A stretch of 64,000 nt of DNA from assembly GCF_024362695.1 (NCBI RefSeq), contig NC_065417.1, positions 2,659,001 through 2,723,000 of the forward strand, in the 5' to 3' direction. Below, piece by piece: positions 32,930 through 44,263 of the stretch (its first letter is position 1; each line of letters begins with the position of its first letter). The stretch is from Pectinophora gossypiella (Eukaryota; Arthropoda; Insecta; Lepidoptera; Gelechiidae). Both the position numbers and the translations under genes were made by a program. The notes under the pieces were generated by a model. The model was not told where the DNA came from and did no database searches. It was given only the letters and a program-made list of their open reading frames with translations.

Positions 32930-33262
32930 AGCCTCCGTGGTCCAGTGGTTTAAACGTTCAGCTCACGATCAGGAGGTCCCGGGTTCAAATCCCGGTGGGG
33001 ACTTATCACGAAAATCACTTTGTGATCCCGTTTCGTTAGGACATTACAGGCTGATCACCTGATTGTCCGAAAGTAAGATGATCCGTGCTTCAGAAGGCAC
33101 GTTAAGACGTTGGTCCCGGTTACTACTTACTGATGCAAGTTAGTAGTCGTAACATGAGCCATGTCAGGGGAGGAGCCTTTGGCGGTTCAATAGTAACTCT
33201 GACACCAGGGTTGATGGGCTTGGTAATCCACCTCATAACCCACACGATAGAAGAAGAAGAAC
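32930..33262 (+). mobile_element. SINE-A, full length
   Basis: CAGCCTCCGTGGTCCAGTGG, B box GGGTTCAAATCCC, tail ATAGAAGAAGAAG. Confidence 0.88.
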
Positions 33263-33622
33263 ACACTTGTGAGGAAGATCTCAATACAATTTCCAAAACA
33301 CAACTGTAAACATTTGACATATTTCTGCAAACAAGCGGCAATTACAATTTTTAAAATGGCGGGCTAATTTATTTTTCTAACAGGAATCAATGGCTGATTT
33401 AGCAGTGCGCGCGCAGATAGTGAGAGAAGCAATGGCGCCGAAGGGCCAAACAGCCTAGTGTTCAATAATATACGAAACTGAATACTATTATTATATATTT
33501 TTTAATATAAAATAATGTTAATTTATTAACAAAAATAAATAATTTCAAGAAATGAATTGTTTATTTATCATATTTTAATTAAGTATATAACATTTAATTT
33601 ATTCACAGAAAAAATACTATTT

Positions 33623-33757
33623 TCGTTCCTTAATTTCTGGACGCAAAAACTCCATGGTGAGATTAAAAAAGATAATGTACTGATAGAAATACTTACTACT
33701 CATTTGAGTTCCTTAATTTCTGTATGCAAGAACTCCATGGTGAGATTAAAAAAAAAT
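33623..33757 (+). repeat. local direct duplication
   Basis: TTCCTTAATTTCTG...ACTCCATGGTGAGATTAAAAAA occurs at 33626-33671 and again at 33709-33753. Confidence 0.7.
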
Positions 33758-33849
33758 CAGTACCTAATACGATAATGTCATTACATGTGATAGTGGAATA
33801 AGAAAGAGCTATTTTACGAAAAATAATAAGCAGTACTCTATCATACATA

Positions 33850-34330
33850 TCTACATCATCGTCATCAATTTAAGAGCCACGCTCTTGTCGGTGCAACATT
33901 CTCCGTTCTTGTCTATCAAAGGCCAATTTTTTGACTTCCTTATAAGACACGACGTTTACCTTCTCTTTCATTTGTTACATGTAAGTTCTTGTTTTCTCCG
34001 TCCTCTCTTTCCTTCTATGATACTCCTGTGCCTTACTATATAATTTTAAGCCCTTCGAGTAGCTCGATAAAAGCAACATAGAAGAAAGGCGGATTTATAG
34101 AATAATAACGATAATCACGATATTTATTTCATGGCACAACAAATTACACTATTTTTTATGATGAGTTTTCTTAACTAACTAGCCATAGACTATCAAAATT
34201 TATTCTTAGTATTCAATTTAAGAGCCACGCTCTTGTCGGTGTAGCATTTTCCATTCCAGACTATAAAAAGGCCAATTCCTTGATTTCCCTAGAAGACACG
34301 ACGTTAACCTTTTCTTTATTCTTAGTATTA
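33850..34330 (-). pseudogene. two LINE-K 3' relics in tandem
   Basis: AAGAGCCACGCTCTTGTCGGTG occurs at about 33871 and 34209, each followed by AAGGCCAATT and AGACACGACGTT, which read on the minus strand as the LINE-K tail (SYK..KKLAFDRQ-like). The CTCTTGTCGGTGG motif recurs at 50440. Confidence 0.6.
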
Positions 34331-34842
34331 CTATATCTAAAATATTTATGGTTGACTTGGTCAATAATTGGTCATAAATATCTCCTATGGTCTTCTATCT
34401 ATATAATAACATAATAATCAAACAAATATTATAACAATTTAATAAATAAATATCAAATAGCAAAACAATTATGTAACCTACTTACTTACATCGTGCAAAG
34501 TACATAGGTATTTATAGATAACCAAATCGAAATCGAAAGTATCAACAAACTATCGGAATCGAAAAACACTTTCATTAAACCTTTCCCACCACCAAACCCA
34601 AACTGGTTCCGATACCATCATCCCACCAAAGAAAAAAACACAATATTAATTTGGGATCCCCACAAAAAACGAAGATAGCCGAACGAGTAAAAAAACCTAA
34701 TGGCCAGAAAAAAAAACAAAAAGGATTGATTCGAAAAAGGAAAAAAAAGCAAGTTCCAAAGAAAGGGTTTACTTGTAAGATACAGGTTGTTGTTTCTTAA
34801 TAACATAACGTATTACCACGCCAGTATCCCAGAAGGGGTAGG
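34331..34842. other. AT-rich, nothing recognised
   Basis: Homopolymer-rich sequence; the minus frame at 34618-34806 is made by A runs. Confidence 0.45.
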
Positions 34843-35035
34843 CAGAGGTTTGAGGTACTCCTCGCCAGCTATGTTTAAGTACCATGTAATAGGGGGAGAG
34901 CCCATTGCCATTAACCGGGCACAAATCCTTGAAATCACGTGATATCAATTATCTATGATCCAAACGTGAATTCAAACTCATAAAGTCGGATTCAGTGGTT
35001 TAGAGCCCATGCCAGGATTCAAACTCGTGAACCAC
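34843..35035 (-). mobile_element. SINE-F (minus)
   Basis: CTCGCCAGCTATGTTTAAG, CCATTAACCGGGCACAAATC and CCAGGATTCAAACTCGTG; pairs with 10388-10560. Confidence 0.5.
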
Positions 35036-35047
35036 GTAAAGTAAATA

Positions 35048-35190
35048 CAGTCATGAGCAATAATAATGTACCCACTTTAGGACTCTGTCGCACTAACATA
35101 TTTGACATTTAGTGAGACTTACAGTTCAATTTGTCAAAAAAGTTAATATGACATGGTACCAAAGTGTATACATATTAATGCTCGTGACCG
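35048..35190. mobile_element. MITE-1
   Basis: CAGTCATGAGCAATAATAATG to GCTCGTGACCG with TA on both sides. Confidence 0.82.
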
Positions 35191-35289
35191 TACCTACATA
35201 TTCTGCGAACAGGGTTATCATGGACTTTTAATAACTAATACTAAATTTTAATATAATATTTACATGATTTGTTACTATAATTACAAGAG

Positions 35290-35510
35290 TTGTGGTTGCC
35301 AAGTTGGAAGAACGCTTAGCTCTCATTGTGGGGTCGCAGGTTCAATCCAGCACCGACGAAACCAATGATTTTCGAGCTCATGTTTGGATCTTAAATGGAG
35401 GGAAACATCGTGAGCAAACCCACATAAAACATATACATAGAAGAAGAAATGAAAGGTATGTGACCTAACCTGTATTTAGGCTGGTTTTCCTTTCGGGTTT
35501 GTAAAAAGAC
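35290..35510 (+). mobile_element. SINE-D, diverged, 3' end lost
   Basis: GGTTGCCAAGTTGGAAGAACG (A-box region), GCAGGTTCAATCC (B box) and GTGACCTAACCTGTATTTAGG. Confidence 0.7.
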
Positions 35511-35519
35511 TTGCGCCAA

Positions 35520-35685
35520 TGAGTTATTAATTTACAGTTGGCTCACCATTATAGACGGCGATACGGCTCACCATCTATAACGTTGGTCTAATAGAAAGCT
35601 CGGTGAGGCGTGGGTACTTAGTTCATCTTGCGATGGATGTACCTCTGACTACCCCAATTGGGATATAGTCGTGAGCTTATGTTTC
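35520..35685 (+). mobile_element. SINE-E, 5'-truncated
   Basis: TTGGCTCACCATTATAGACGG, AACGTTGGTCTAATAGAAAGC and TTGCGATGGATGTACCTCTGA. Confidence 0.72.
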
Positions 35686-35795
35686 TCTGTCTACCCGGAT
35701 AGGCATTAACATACTAAACGTCTGCGATAGGTCTTTGTCGCGAAGAGATTATGATGTAGAGCTTAATATAGACAGCGTAATTGTGAGTGTGGGTA

Positions 35796-35834
35796 TTGTG
35801 TGTGTGTGTGTGTGTGTGTGTGTGAGTGTGAATG
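35796..35834 (+). repeat. (GT)n microsatellite
   Basis: About fifteen GT units followed by two TGTGAATGCATT copies. Confidence 0.9.
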
Positions 35835-36084
35835 CATTTATTGTGTGTGAATGCATTCATTTCTTTGTGTGTGATGTAAGCTTACAAAGTTCACTTGCGA
35901 TTCACTTTCGTTGGAAAATGTTTTGTCAAAGATATTAGTCACTTTTAAAGATTCTCGATTATATATAGGCAGTAAACTATCTTGATCCGATCAATACTTT
36001 TTTCCATTGGCATTAATTACCTACATGGCCGGACAAATGGGGAGCGCTGAATAGGGAAAGTAAAAAAAATCTTATCTTATACAG

Positions 36085-36385
36085 CGTATTCGATCCCACT
36101 GCTGAGTAAAGGCTTACCCTTGATTTTTCCACTCCTCTCGACCTGCGGCCAATCCCTCCGATAAGCATTGAGGTCGTTACACCATTTACGCGGTCTTCCT
36201 CGACGTCTATACCCGCCCTGAGGTATCCAGTGAGTTACGACTCGTGCTCATCGCTCCGGATGCATCCCACAAACATGTCCGGCCCAGTCCCATTTCAGTT
36301 TGGCGGACTTTTTCCCTACATCAGTGATACCTGTTTTGGAGCGCAGTGTAAAGTTTCGCACACGGTACATTCGTTTGACGGCTAA
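36085..36385 (-). pseudogene. LINE reverse-transcriptase C-terminus relic, second type
   Basis: Minus strand translates to AKLKWDWAGHVCGM, then GYRRRGRPRKWCND, the KW.WAGHV...GRP..RW signature of LINE polymerase tails, with stops. A different family from the RTE copies of this window. Confidence 0.7.
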
Positions 36386-36543
36386 AAAAAACAATATTCC
36401 TTTTGCGTTATAGCATAGTTATTCGCGTAGGACGGACGTCTAGAGTAGTAATTTTCTATGTCCCTGTCTTGTACAGTAACACTTGTAAATATTATTTCCA
36501 CCAAAATTTTCCAAAAACAAAAAGAACACTTTTTACATTGTTT

Positions 36544-36650
36544 TAAGTTTACGCGGTTATTATCATAATTAAAACACCATAATAAAATATCGGGAGTCTC
36601 ATATCGCCATTTTAAACGCGGTAAGAACCCGTTATTATGTGTTTTAAGAA
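36544..36650. repeat. MITE-G copy
   Basis: CATAATTAAAACACCATAATA at left and TTATTATGTGTTTTAAG at right are inverted; CGGTAAGAACCCG inside. Confidence 0.6.
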
Positions 36651-36699
36651 CACTTTTTTTTAGATGTCACTGGAAAAGGTTTAGTACGTACTACTGTAT

Positions 36700-36840
36700 A
36701 ACCGGCGTGCGTGTATGAAGCGATTGATGAATATGGAGGAAGCAAGAGAAGTGTGTCAGGATCGAAGCAAATGGCATTATATAGTCTCTGTTTAACCCGG
36801 TGGGAAATAAGCGTGAGTTTATGTATGTATGTAAAAACAC
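36700..36840 (+). mobile_element. RTE-like LINE 3' end
   Basis: Encodes ACMKRLMNMEEAREVCQDRS, then the 3' UTR GGGAAATAAGCGTGAGTTTATG and a (TATG)n tail. Confidence 0.75.
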
Positions 36841-37111
36841 ACTTCACGCAATAACAAAGACGGAACACGCTGTATATGCCCGTTGACATATTTCCAGTGT
36901 GAATGTTAGAGAGGTCAGAAATTCTTTGTCTCAGTGTATATTTATTTTGGCCGCGGATTTATTCCGCTCCCGCGACAGGAGAATAGAACGCAACAGTTTA
37001 ATTGGCCGGCGGTGTACAGGTGGGTCATTCCAAATTCGATTCTAAATCTCGGATTTCGAAGTTTGTATGTGAAGATCGATGTGTTTGTTTATCAGTTTCA
37101 TGTATGTTAAT

Positions 37112-37280
37112 AAACTGGTTTCCAAGTAGTAAAATCAGATACTTTTAACTAAACGTCAAAACACGAAATTACCATGGAATTTGATTGCAAACGCACACTG
37201 TGACGTCATAGAAAAACGTGATAAAATGTCGGACTTATTAATTAAATCTTGATAAAAAATCATAAAAAATAGAAGACATT
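37112..37280 (-). repeat. MITE-9 partial
   Basis: TTTCCAAGTAGTAAAATCAG, GACGTTTAGTTA-type core and CACACTGTGACGTCATAGAA, inverted relative to 15477-15726. A second scrap lies at 37434-37525. Confidence 0.65.
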
Positions 37281-37646
37281 TTTTTTTTAATCTGTTTTAA
37301 TTTGTAGTAAGCAATAATAGGATTAAAGACGTATACAATATCACTGTATAATCCACCACGCTACTCCACTGCGAGTTGATGGAGGTCTGAATAGTAGCCA
37401 ACTGATTCCACAGATTTGAGTAAGTACTTAGTACTTATAGGTCAAAGATAAATTATAAAATTATTTACTTAATAATAAGTATACATAGTTTTTAATGTTA
37501 TAATTTATCTTTGACCTTATCTTTGAAACAGTTCACCCTATTGTTGCTTATGTTTTTAATGATGATGCATCCATCAGCCTAAAATTTACCTAAAAAAAAT
37601 ATATTGCAATTATTTTTGCCATTGTCATTGACATGTCATTTTTTCA

Positions 37647-38220
37647 ATCAGCTCGCGACACCAAACACTTCAGGACCCCGATACCGACCCCGCCGGCGTG
37701 GTCGACGATTTCCCTCAACCAGCGCTTATCGCTATCGGCCCACTAGGGTCGATTAATCCTTAAGACGACGCCCTGCGCCAAGGTTCGCGCCCAACTGGGC
37801 ACCCTCAGGCCTGTTGTCTTAAACGTTGTACCGGGTGAGAGCCTTCAGCGCTCCCCATTTGTCCGGCTAAGTAGTTAATGGCCCCGATTCCTGCAGACAC
37901 CGCCTAATTTTATTTTAGGTTATATCCGTCATTTTCGTATCCGTCGAAAAGGAAAGGGACGGATGATTCACAGCTCTTAATTTTAGGAAGAATGAGTAAA
38001 TTAATGTGTCGGGTTATTGACTGACGTAAAATTTTTAGACGGTTGGTTTAGATTTGTGCTTGAAATTGACGTGTGTTCCATAAATTTTATGCTTGTCGAT
38101 TACCCGTCCCTTTCCTTTTCGGCGGATAAGAAAAGGACAGATATAACTTAAAATAAAATTAGATGGTATTTACAGGAATTAGCACCATTGTCACCTGCGG
38201 CAAATTAATACGGAAAATTA
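37647..38220 (+). mobile_element. R-element split by MITE-37
   Basis: Coding end AATCAGCTCGCGACACCAAAC onward (reads NQLATPNTSG to RPTRVD, stop), 3' UTR to AGTAGTTAATG at 37880, then resuming at CACCTGCGGCAAATTAAT after the MITE. Confidence 0.82.
37879..38189. mobile_element. MITE-37 inside R-element
   Basis: TGGCCCCGATTCCTGCAGAC and its diverged inverse GGAATTAGCACCA; long internal arms around CCGTCCCTTTCCTTTTCGG / CGAAAAGGAAAGGGACGG. Confidence 0.78.
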
Positions 38221-38454
38221 TTGTAGAATAATAGTGTATAAATAAAGGAATTCCAAAGATGTCACTAAAGGGTTAATAACTTGTTAGATAAAATCTTATG
38301 AAACATATTCCCACGAACTTACCCCTTCTTATAATCAAATAATCGTAATAATTTTAAAATTAGCTTAGTATTTACTTTAATATCGTATATGGTGGTAGTA
38401 GGGCTGTCTGCATTGCGAATTTAATGAGGGATTTTTTAAATAAGTAGCGTGATC

Positions 38455-38750
38455 TTCTTCTATCGTGTGGGTTGTGAAGTGGAGTACCAACCTCATCAAC
38501 CCTGGTGTCAGGGTTACTATTGAGCCATAGGGCCATGTAACGACTAATAATTTACATCAGTAAGTAGTAACGGGGACCAACGGCTTAACTTGCCTTCCGA
38601 AGCACGGATCATCTTACTTTCGGACAATCAGGTGACAGCCTGTAATGTCCTAACTAGGGACTACAAAGTAAATTTTGTGATATGTCCCCACCGGGAATCG
38701 AAACCAGGACCTCCGTATCGTGAGCCCAACGCTCAACCACTGAGCGTCCG
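38455..38750 (-). mobile_element. SINE-A, near full length
   Basis: TCTATCGTGTGGGTTGTGAAG to CAACGCTCAACCACTGAGCG; inverted B box GGGAATCGAAACC. Confidence 0.86.
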
Positions 38751-38811
38751 GTGATGAGGGTGGAAGAAGGTAATGTGTCAGGATCATAGTATGTGGAATT
38801 CCGTATTCTGC

Positions 38812-38895
38812 ATAATAATAATTCTTTATTAAAAGTCAATAGGACTCACACACATTACATAATACATAAATTTAATTAAAATAAACATACAATAT
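38812..38895 (-). mobile_element. LINE 3' tail (TTTTAATAAAGAATTATT type)
   Basis: Inverse of 50280-50365: AATTCTTTATTAAAAGTCAAT and AGGACTCACACACATTACAT. Confidence 0.6.
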
Positions 38896-39292
38896 AAATT
38901 GAAATATTGCATACCGTAAAGACGTGATATTATGCATGTATCTTTGATAATTATTTGATTTGAGTTAAAACTGTCTGAACATAGAAATATCGATTCTTTA
39001 TCCTACCTGTCTCACACTATGAACTGATGACCCTACGTGAGGGTAGTCGGAAATGGGCGAAGATCTCCGAAGCGCAGACGAGCACAGCCCGCGGCTCGAA
39101 CAGGTGCTCTATCCATCTTGATGCCGGACGCTGAGGACTACATCGTCTTGATACTTGTAAATAAAATAGTGAATCTATCTAAAAGGATTTCATATCAAAA
39201 GTATAGTTGCGAGTCGATTCTGTTCCGGCCCAGACAAATTTACAATAAGTCACTTAAAAAAAGTTAACTATTTAAAGTTAAAGTCAACTATT

Positions 39293-39745
39293 TATACATA
39301 CATACATAAACTCACGCCCGTAATCCCTAATGGAGTGGGCAGAGCCACAAGTAATCAAAGACAACTTGCAGCCACTGTTGATACGATGCCGTAAGCTGGA
39401 TATGATAAACCTTATGGTGATAAGGGATCAGCTTATCGCCCATAACATTAGACCATCATGTTAGAGGACACAATCCCTCTGTCGGTTTTTACGACATGCC
39501 CGGGAATACAAGCAGCTGAACGTGTTCTATGTTTTTTATTTGCTCCCAGAACAGCATAGAAGCAACTATTTTAGTAATTGGCAAAATGCCTTAATACTAA
39601 AAAGACAAAAACTGCAAAAAATAAGCTACCAAAAAATATAGACGATCATATATTATATACTATAATCAAGCCTGTATCCCTATTAGGGTGGGCAGAGCCA
39701 CAAGTCATCAATAAGACAAGCCACTCCAGGTGTGATATTATAGAA
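39293..39745 (-). repeat. GGGCAGAGCCACAAG repeat, long copy plus fragment
   Basis: TACATAAACTCACGCCCGTAATC, CTTGCAGCCACTGTTGATACG, CCCGGGAATACAAGCAGCTG (39293-39553) and a second start at 39668. Family seen at 13553, 18515, 23515, 25586 and 28786; function unknown. Confidence 0.55.
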
Positions 39746-39829
39746 AATTAAATAGTGTCTTTTTGTGTTAAATTATCATCTGGAAGGTTGACGACGCCAC
39801 ATTAAAGCACTGGACCACGGCCTCCGTGG

Positions 39830-40025
39830 TTCTTGCCATAGAGTGTCTATGTACATAAATTCCAAAGTGTATATCGTAAAATAGCATTGCACGTGAGGGG
39901 TCGATATCTAATTTTCAGTTACACAGTGATCCTTGTAAATTGGGATGAGATATCTCAGCGCTCCCCATTTGTCCGGCCAAGTAGTTAATGACATAGGCGG
40001 CAAATGTATAAAGCCACGTCAAAAA
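39830..40025. repeat. piggyBac-type MITE end and R-element 3' scrap
   Basis: TTGCACGTGAGGGGTCGATA to TTTTCAGTTACACAGTGA (to 39930) matches 59170-59240; AGCGCTCCCCATTTGTCCGG follows. Confidence 0.6.
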
Positions 40026-40396
40026 TGTGTGCGTACACGTGTGTACTTATTGATTTCCATGTGGTTTCTGTCCTGTGTTAAATGTAATGTACCTGTCTAT
40101 CTGTGTCTGTGGTGTCCGGAAGTAATAAATGTTTCTTTCTTTCTTTATTTCTTTCTTTAAAAAAAAGACTGTGAACAACACAAGACTAAGTACCACCACT
40201 GACTTGATTTAAAGTATCAAGACTGTTCAACGGCGCTGTACATCTCCCGGACGCGATGGTACAGGGTGTACGATAAAGCGTATATATTTTTTGTGGATCA
40301 TGCACTACCATGGTTCCCGACGCGACCTTATGGTCAATTGACACTATCTCACGGATCGATTCCTGCTATATAAACCTGAGAAGGGTTAAAGTTTCT

Positions 40397-40760
40397 TTTT
40401 TTTTTTTTGACGTGACTTATTGTAGATTTGCCGCAGATGGCATTAACTACTTGGCCGGACAAATGGGGAGCGCTGAAAGCTCTCACCTGGTACAACGTTT
40501 AAGACAATAGGCCTGAGGGTGCCCAGCTGGGCGCGAACCTCGGCTCAAGGCGATGTGTGAGAGGAAAAATATTTGAAAGAATTAATCGACCCTAGTGGGT
40601 CGATAGTTATAAGCGCTGATTGAGGGAAATCGTCGACCACGCCGGCGGGGTCGGTGTCGGGGTCCTGAAGTGTTTGGTGTCGCGAGCTGATTGGCTGCCT
40701 CTATGGCTAGAGTAATTGGGTCGTCGGGATCGTACGTCCTTCGGACGCCGATACTTTTCA
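40397..40760 (-). mobile_element. R-element with coding end and 13-bp target duplication
   Basis: Poly-T start (3' end), then the 3' UTR and a minus-strand frame GVRRTYDPDDPITLAIEAAN onward to NYRPTRVD and stop. GGTTAAAGTTTCT flanks it at 40384-40396 and 40761-40773. Confidence 0.88.
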
Positions 40761-40826
40761 GGTTAAAGTTTCTGGATATCACTACATAGTATAAAACAAA
40801 CTACGCAACGCATTTTGATGCGGTTT

Positions 40827-41018
40827 TTTTTTTTAATAGATAGAGTGATTCAAGAAGAAGGTTTATATGTATAATAACATCCATTATTTAATAACAGTAT
40901 TTCTCTACTATTTAGTAGAGAAATACTGTTATTTTTGAGGTTTTTAATGTGATGTCGTAAATAATTTGATATTTTCCTTAACATTGTACCTGAGCGAAGC
41001 CGGGGCGGGTCGCTAGTT
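40827..41018 (+). mobile_element. Helitron-like 3' end with 20-bp hairpin
   Basis: Ends GCGAAGCCGGGGCGGGTCGC and TAGT, a known lepidopteran Helitron terminus. A perfect 20-bp stem with ATTT loop lies at 40890-40933. Confidence 0.7.
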
Positions 41019-41034
41019 TTGTTTAAATAATACA

Positions 41035-41121
41035 CCGTGTGAGAGCTCTCAGCGCTCCCCATTTGTCCGGCCAAGTAGTTAATGGCCATTTGTGAAAAAT
41101 CTAGAATAAGTCAGGTCAAAA
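41035..41121 (+). repeat. R-element 3' fragment
   Basis: CTCTCAGCGCTCCCCATTTG to AGGTCAAAACAAAAATG. Confidence 0.75.
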
Positions 41122-41148
41122 CAAAAATGATAATGTTTTATGGTTACC

Positions 41149-41490
41149 AGGGGGGTTAAAATGGCAACATCGAAGCAATTCATCTAAGAAAGCAATATTG
41201 CAATTTGACATTTGCGCATATAAAAGTAAGTGCGCAATGCAAACAAATGTCCAACCAACCAATAATACTTTATTGCACAAGAACATATATAAAGGACATA
41301 AACATACGAATAAAACATAAGCACAATAGGCGGCCTTATTGCTAAACAGCAATTTCTGCCAGGCAACCTTAGGGTGAAAGAAGATTATTCATTGGAGCAC
41401 GCGCTGGTGCAATAAACATATTATAATGATACCAACATAACAAAAAAAAAAGAAAAAAGGTATAATAAATAATATATACTTATCTAAAGA

Positions 41491-41528
<38 letters not shown>

Positions 41529-41613
41529 ATACACACATATATACACATAAATGTCAAATAGCAATATTGCTTTCTTAGATGAATTGCTTCGATGTGGCCA
41601 TTTTAACCCCCCA
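41149..41613. mobile_element. MITE-16 split by LINE-Z
   Basis: GGGGGGTTAAAATGGCAACAT and ATGTGGCCATTTTAACCCCCC ends. Confidence 0.85.
41252..41548 (-). mobile_element. LINE-Z 3' end inside MITE-16
   Basis: Inverted ACTTTATTGCACAAGAAC, GGCGGCCTTATTGCTAAACAG; flanked by AAATGTC (41245-41251, 41549-41555). An (AT)n run sits at 41500-41523. Confidence 0.8.
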
Positions 41614-41965
41614 GTTCAAAATGTCTGTGTTTTCCTCTTGATTATTTTTACAGAAAAATCTGATTTTCCGGTAAATCCCTAGGTAATTAGGAATATTTCT
41701 ACCTAATTACCTAGGCTAGTTAATTGCGTAACTAGGCGTACTATTCCCACCTCCGCATATGGCGGACGGACGTCGACTAACCGTATTAACTGTTGCGAAA
41801 AATCTAGACGCAATATTGTGATCGAACTGGCGAAACCGAATTAGGCTGGGGTAAGTTAGTTTTGGGTTCCATTTTTTGTCCAGGGCCGACTGAGAGTCTG
41901 ATCGCCTGAGTTTTTGAAGTTGATTTTATCGCCCCCTGTTTGAGTCGCTACTAAACTTGTCATTT

Positions 41966-42290
41966 AACATAACAAATACTTTATTGCACACACATTTTTT
42001 ATTGGAAGACCAATAGCTAACGATACAAAATAATAGTTAACAATATTTAAAACAAACAGCCATTTACAAGACCTCACCTGCAGACACAACTCAACTAGAA
42101 AATTGCTATAAAATACAAGATACAGAAATAAAAGAGTAAAATATGCGGTCTTATTGCTAAGTAGAAATCTCTTCCAGGCAACCTTTGGGTAGACATTTAA
42201 CACGTTCACTGTGTATGAACCACATATGAGGCAATGAATTTGAAACTCATACGTGCATGTCCCATGTGTGGGGCATTAGGGAAAATTAAC
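41966..42290 (-). repeat. LINE-Z 3' end and piggyBac-type MITE end
   Basis: ATACTTTATTGCACACACAT to CTTCCAGGCAACCTTTGGG (to 42189), followed by TTAACACGTTCACTGTGTATG, a truncated MITE like 59016. Confidence 0.65.
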
Positions 42291-42406
42291 GTGTCTTTCG
42301 AAGCTCGGATCTTACTTTGGCACGAGTAGCGTTTGTACAACTGCAAACATTTCCCCATGGTGCCCTAGTGAGATATGACCCAAAATAAGTAACTTTTTTT
42401 TTGAGA

Positions 42407-42668
42407 AGCTCGGTGGCGCAGCGGTAAACGCGCTCGGTCTGCGATTGTTAAAGTTAAGCAACTTTCGCAAAGGCCGGTCACAGGATGGGTGACCACAAAA
42501 AAAAATCATCTCGAGCTCCTCCGTGCTTCGGAAGGTACGTTAAGCAGTCGTTAATAACCATCAATCGGCACTGGGCCCGCGTGTTGGTTTAAGGCCCGAT
42601 CTTCCTATCCATCCATAGGGAAGGCCCGTGCCCCAGCAGAGGGGACGTTAATGGGCTGATGATGATGA
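42407..42668 (+). mobile_element. SINE-C, full length
   Basis: Head AGCTCGGTGGCGCAGCGGTAA, B-box-like GGCCGGTCACAGGATGG region, tail GCTGATGATGATGAA. Reference copy for this family. Confidence 0.85.
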
Positions 42669-42891
42669 AGTAACCTTTTTCATTCAGTTACGGTCCTGTT
42701 TCGGCCTCTAAAAGTTAAAAGCCAGAGTGGCAATTCGAAGATTTTTTTGTCATATGTTACCTATTGGGGTTGGGGTGGTACCGCTCTCGCTGTTCCTGTG
42801 TGGTGTGGGGGAAAATTGGGAGCTCATATCACACTTTCCATGTTCAAAGGTATATATTGCTGAGCTGGGGCGTGCAGACAGCACAGAACAT

Positions 42892-43032
42892 GGGGGTTAA
42901 AAAGGCCACATCAATCTCTATAGAAGCAATTAAAATTTATCTAAAGAATATAAGTAATTGCGCATATAAGTGCGCAATACCAACAAATACCAAATAGCAA
43001 TATTGCTTTTGATGTGGCCTTTTTAACCCCCC
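42892..43032. mobile_element. MITE-16
   Basis: GGGGGTTAAAAAGGCCACATC and GATGTGGCCTTTTTAACCCCC, uninterrupted. Confidence 0.82.
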
Positions 43033-43345
43033 AGAAAGGAATGGTGTAGAGTGTGCATCGCTCAGAAGAAAAGTCACTCAGAAGTCATTGCCTATATTCA
43101 AAACTAAACTTCACTATTATTTCTTGGCTAAATCATCGTCTTCCAACTAATATTTTATTTTTACTTATATGTACCATTGTATGTACCTACCTATATATTT
43201 ATAGTATGTGTACAATATATGTATTTAGTTTAAATGATTGATATATAAATAAGTAAAATAAAATAATATTTTATTTGTCTATTATTTTATTTTACTTATT
43301 TGCGCGCTATAGGTACTGCAGCTGTACAAATGTACTATCATCTGC

Positions 43346-43540
43346 CAAAGGTTGTCTGGAAGAGATCGCTCTTAGCGATAAGGCCGCCTTTGCCCACTTT
43401 AGAATAAGTTTATCCTGTAAATGTTTTGTAAATTTGTGCGCAATAAAGTGTCTGGAAGAAATTGCTGTTTAGCAATAAGGTAGCCTATTGTGCTTATGTT
43501 TATGTCCTTTGTATATGTCGTTGTGCAATAAAGTATTATT
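43346..43540 (+). mobile_element. two LINE-Z 3' ends head to tail
   Basis: GGTTGTCTGGAAGAGATCGC...GCGCAATAAAGTG then TGTCTGGAAGAAATTGCTG...GTGCAATAAAGTATTATTG; the second starts where the first ends. Confidence 0.75.
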
Positions 43541-44044
43541 GATTGATTGATTGAAATCTTAATAGGGATAACGGGTGCGAGTCTATGTATGTATATGTGT
43601 GTATAACTCTGTGCAATTATGATCTTTGGAGAAAAAAAACCCATACAATAAAAAGCTTTATCACTTTAAAAACACAAGGCCTAAAAACCTGAACCGGAGT
43701 TTATACCTAGAATTTAAACAAAAGAAAAACATCCTAGCAGGCCGAAATGGAAAAAAATACCACGGTTTTGATGGAGTGTAGTTTATCTTACATCAGGGAA
43801 AACAGTCTGAAAAAATATCGTGCGCCAAGGAAAATATTCGTAAATGAAAAAACAGCAGCGTCCATCTACGGAGCTCAGGGCTGTAGATTTTTCTCTCTTA
43901 CTCTGTACTGTCTCTTTTCATTCTAATAACATTCGTTTTTCTGTTAAATGTAAATCTCAACGGGTTTTATTGTATTTTCGATCGTTCACTTTTAAACCGC
44001 CTCTGAGTGCTGACGAATGTGACAGGGTGTGAACTGTCACACTC
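43541..44044. other. no gene recognised
   Basis: Frame 43844-44032 lacks motifs; nothing repeated was found. Confidence 0.4.
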
Positions 44045-44245
44045 TCATACATACATACAAAACTCACGCCTATTTCCCACCGCGATAAGCAGAGACTATG
44101 GAATTCCATTTGCTACGATCCTGACACACTTCTCTTGCTTCCTCCGCATTCATCAATCCTTTCATATACGCACGCCGATTCAGAGTAGATCGTATTGAAC
44201 CTTTTCTAAGGTCATCTCCAATTTGGTCAATGTACGGTCTCGAGC
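44045..44245 (-). mobile_element. RTE-like LINE 3' end
   Basis: Inverted (TATG)n tail, CCCACCGCGATAAGCAGAGAC, CTTGCTTCCTCCGCATTCATC and GGTCATCTCCAATTTGGTCAA. Confidence 0.78.
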
Positions 44246-44263
44246 ATTTTATTATTTTATGTG

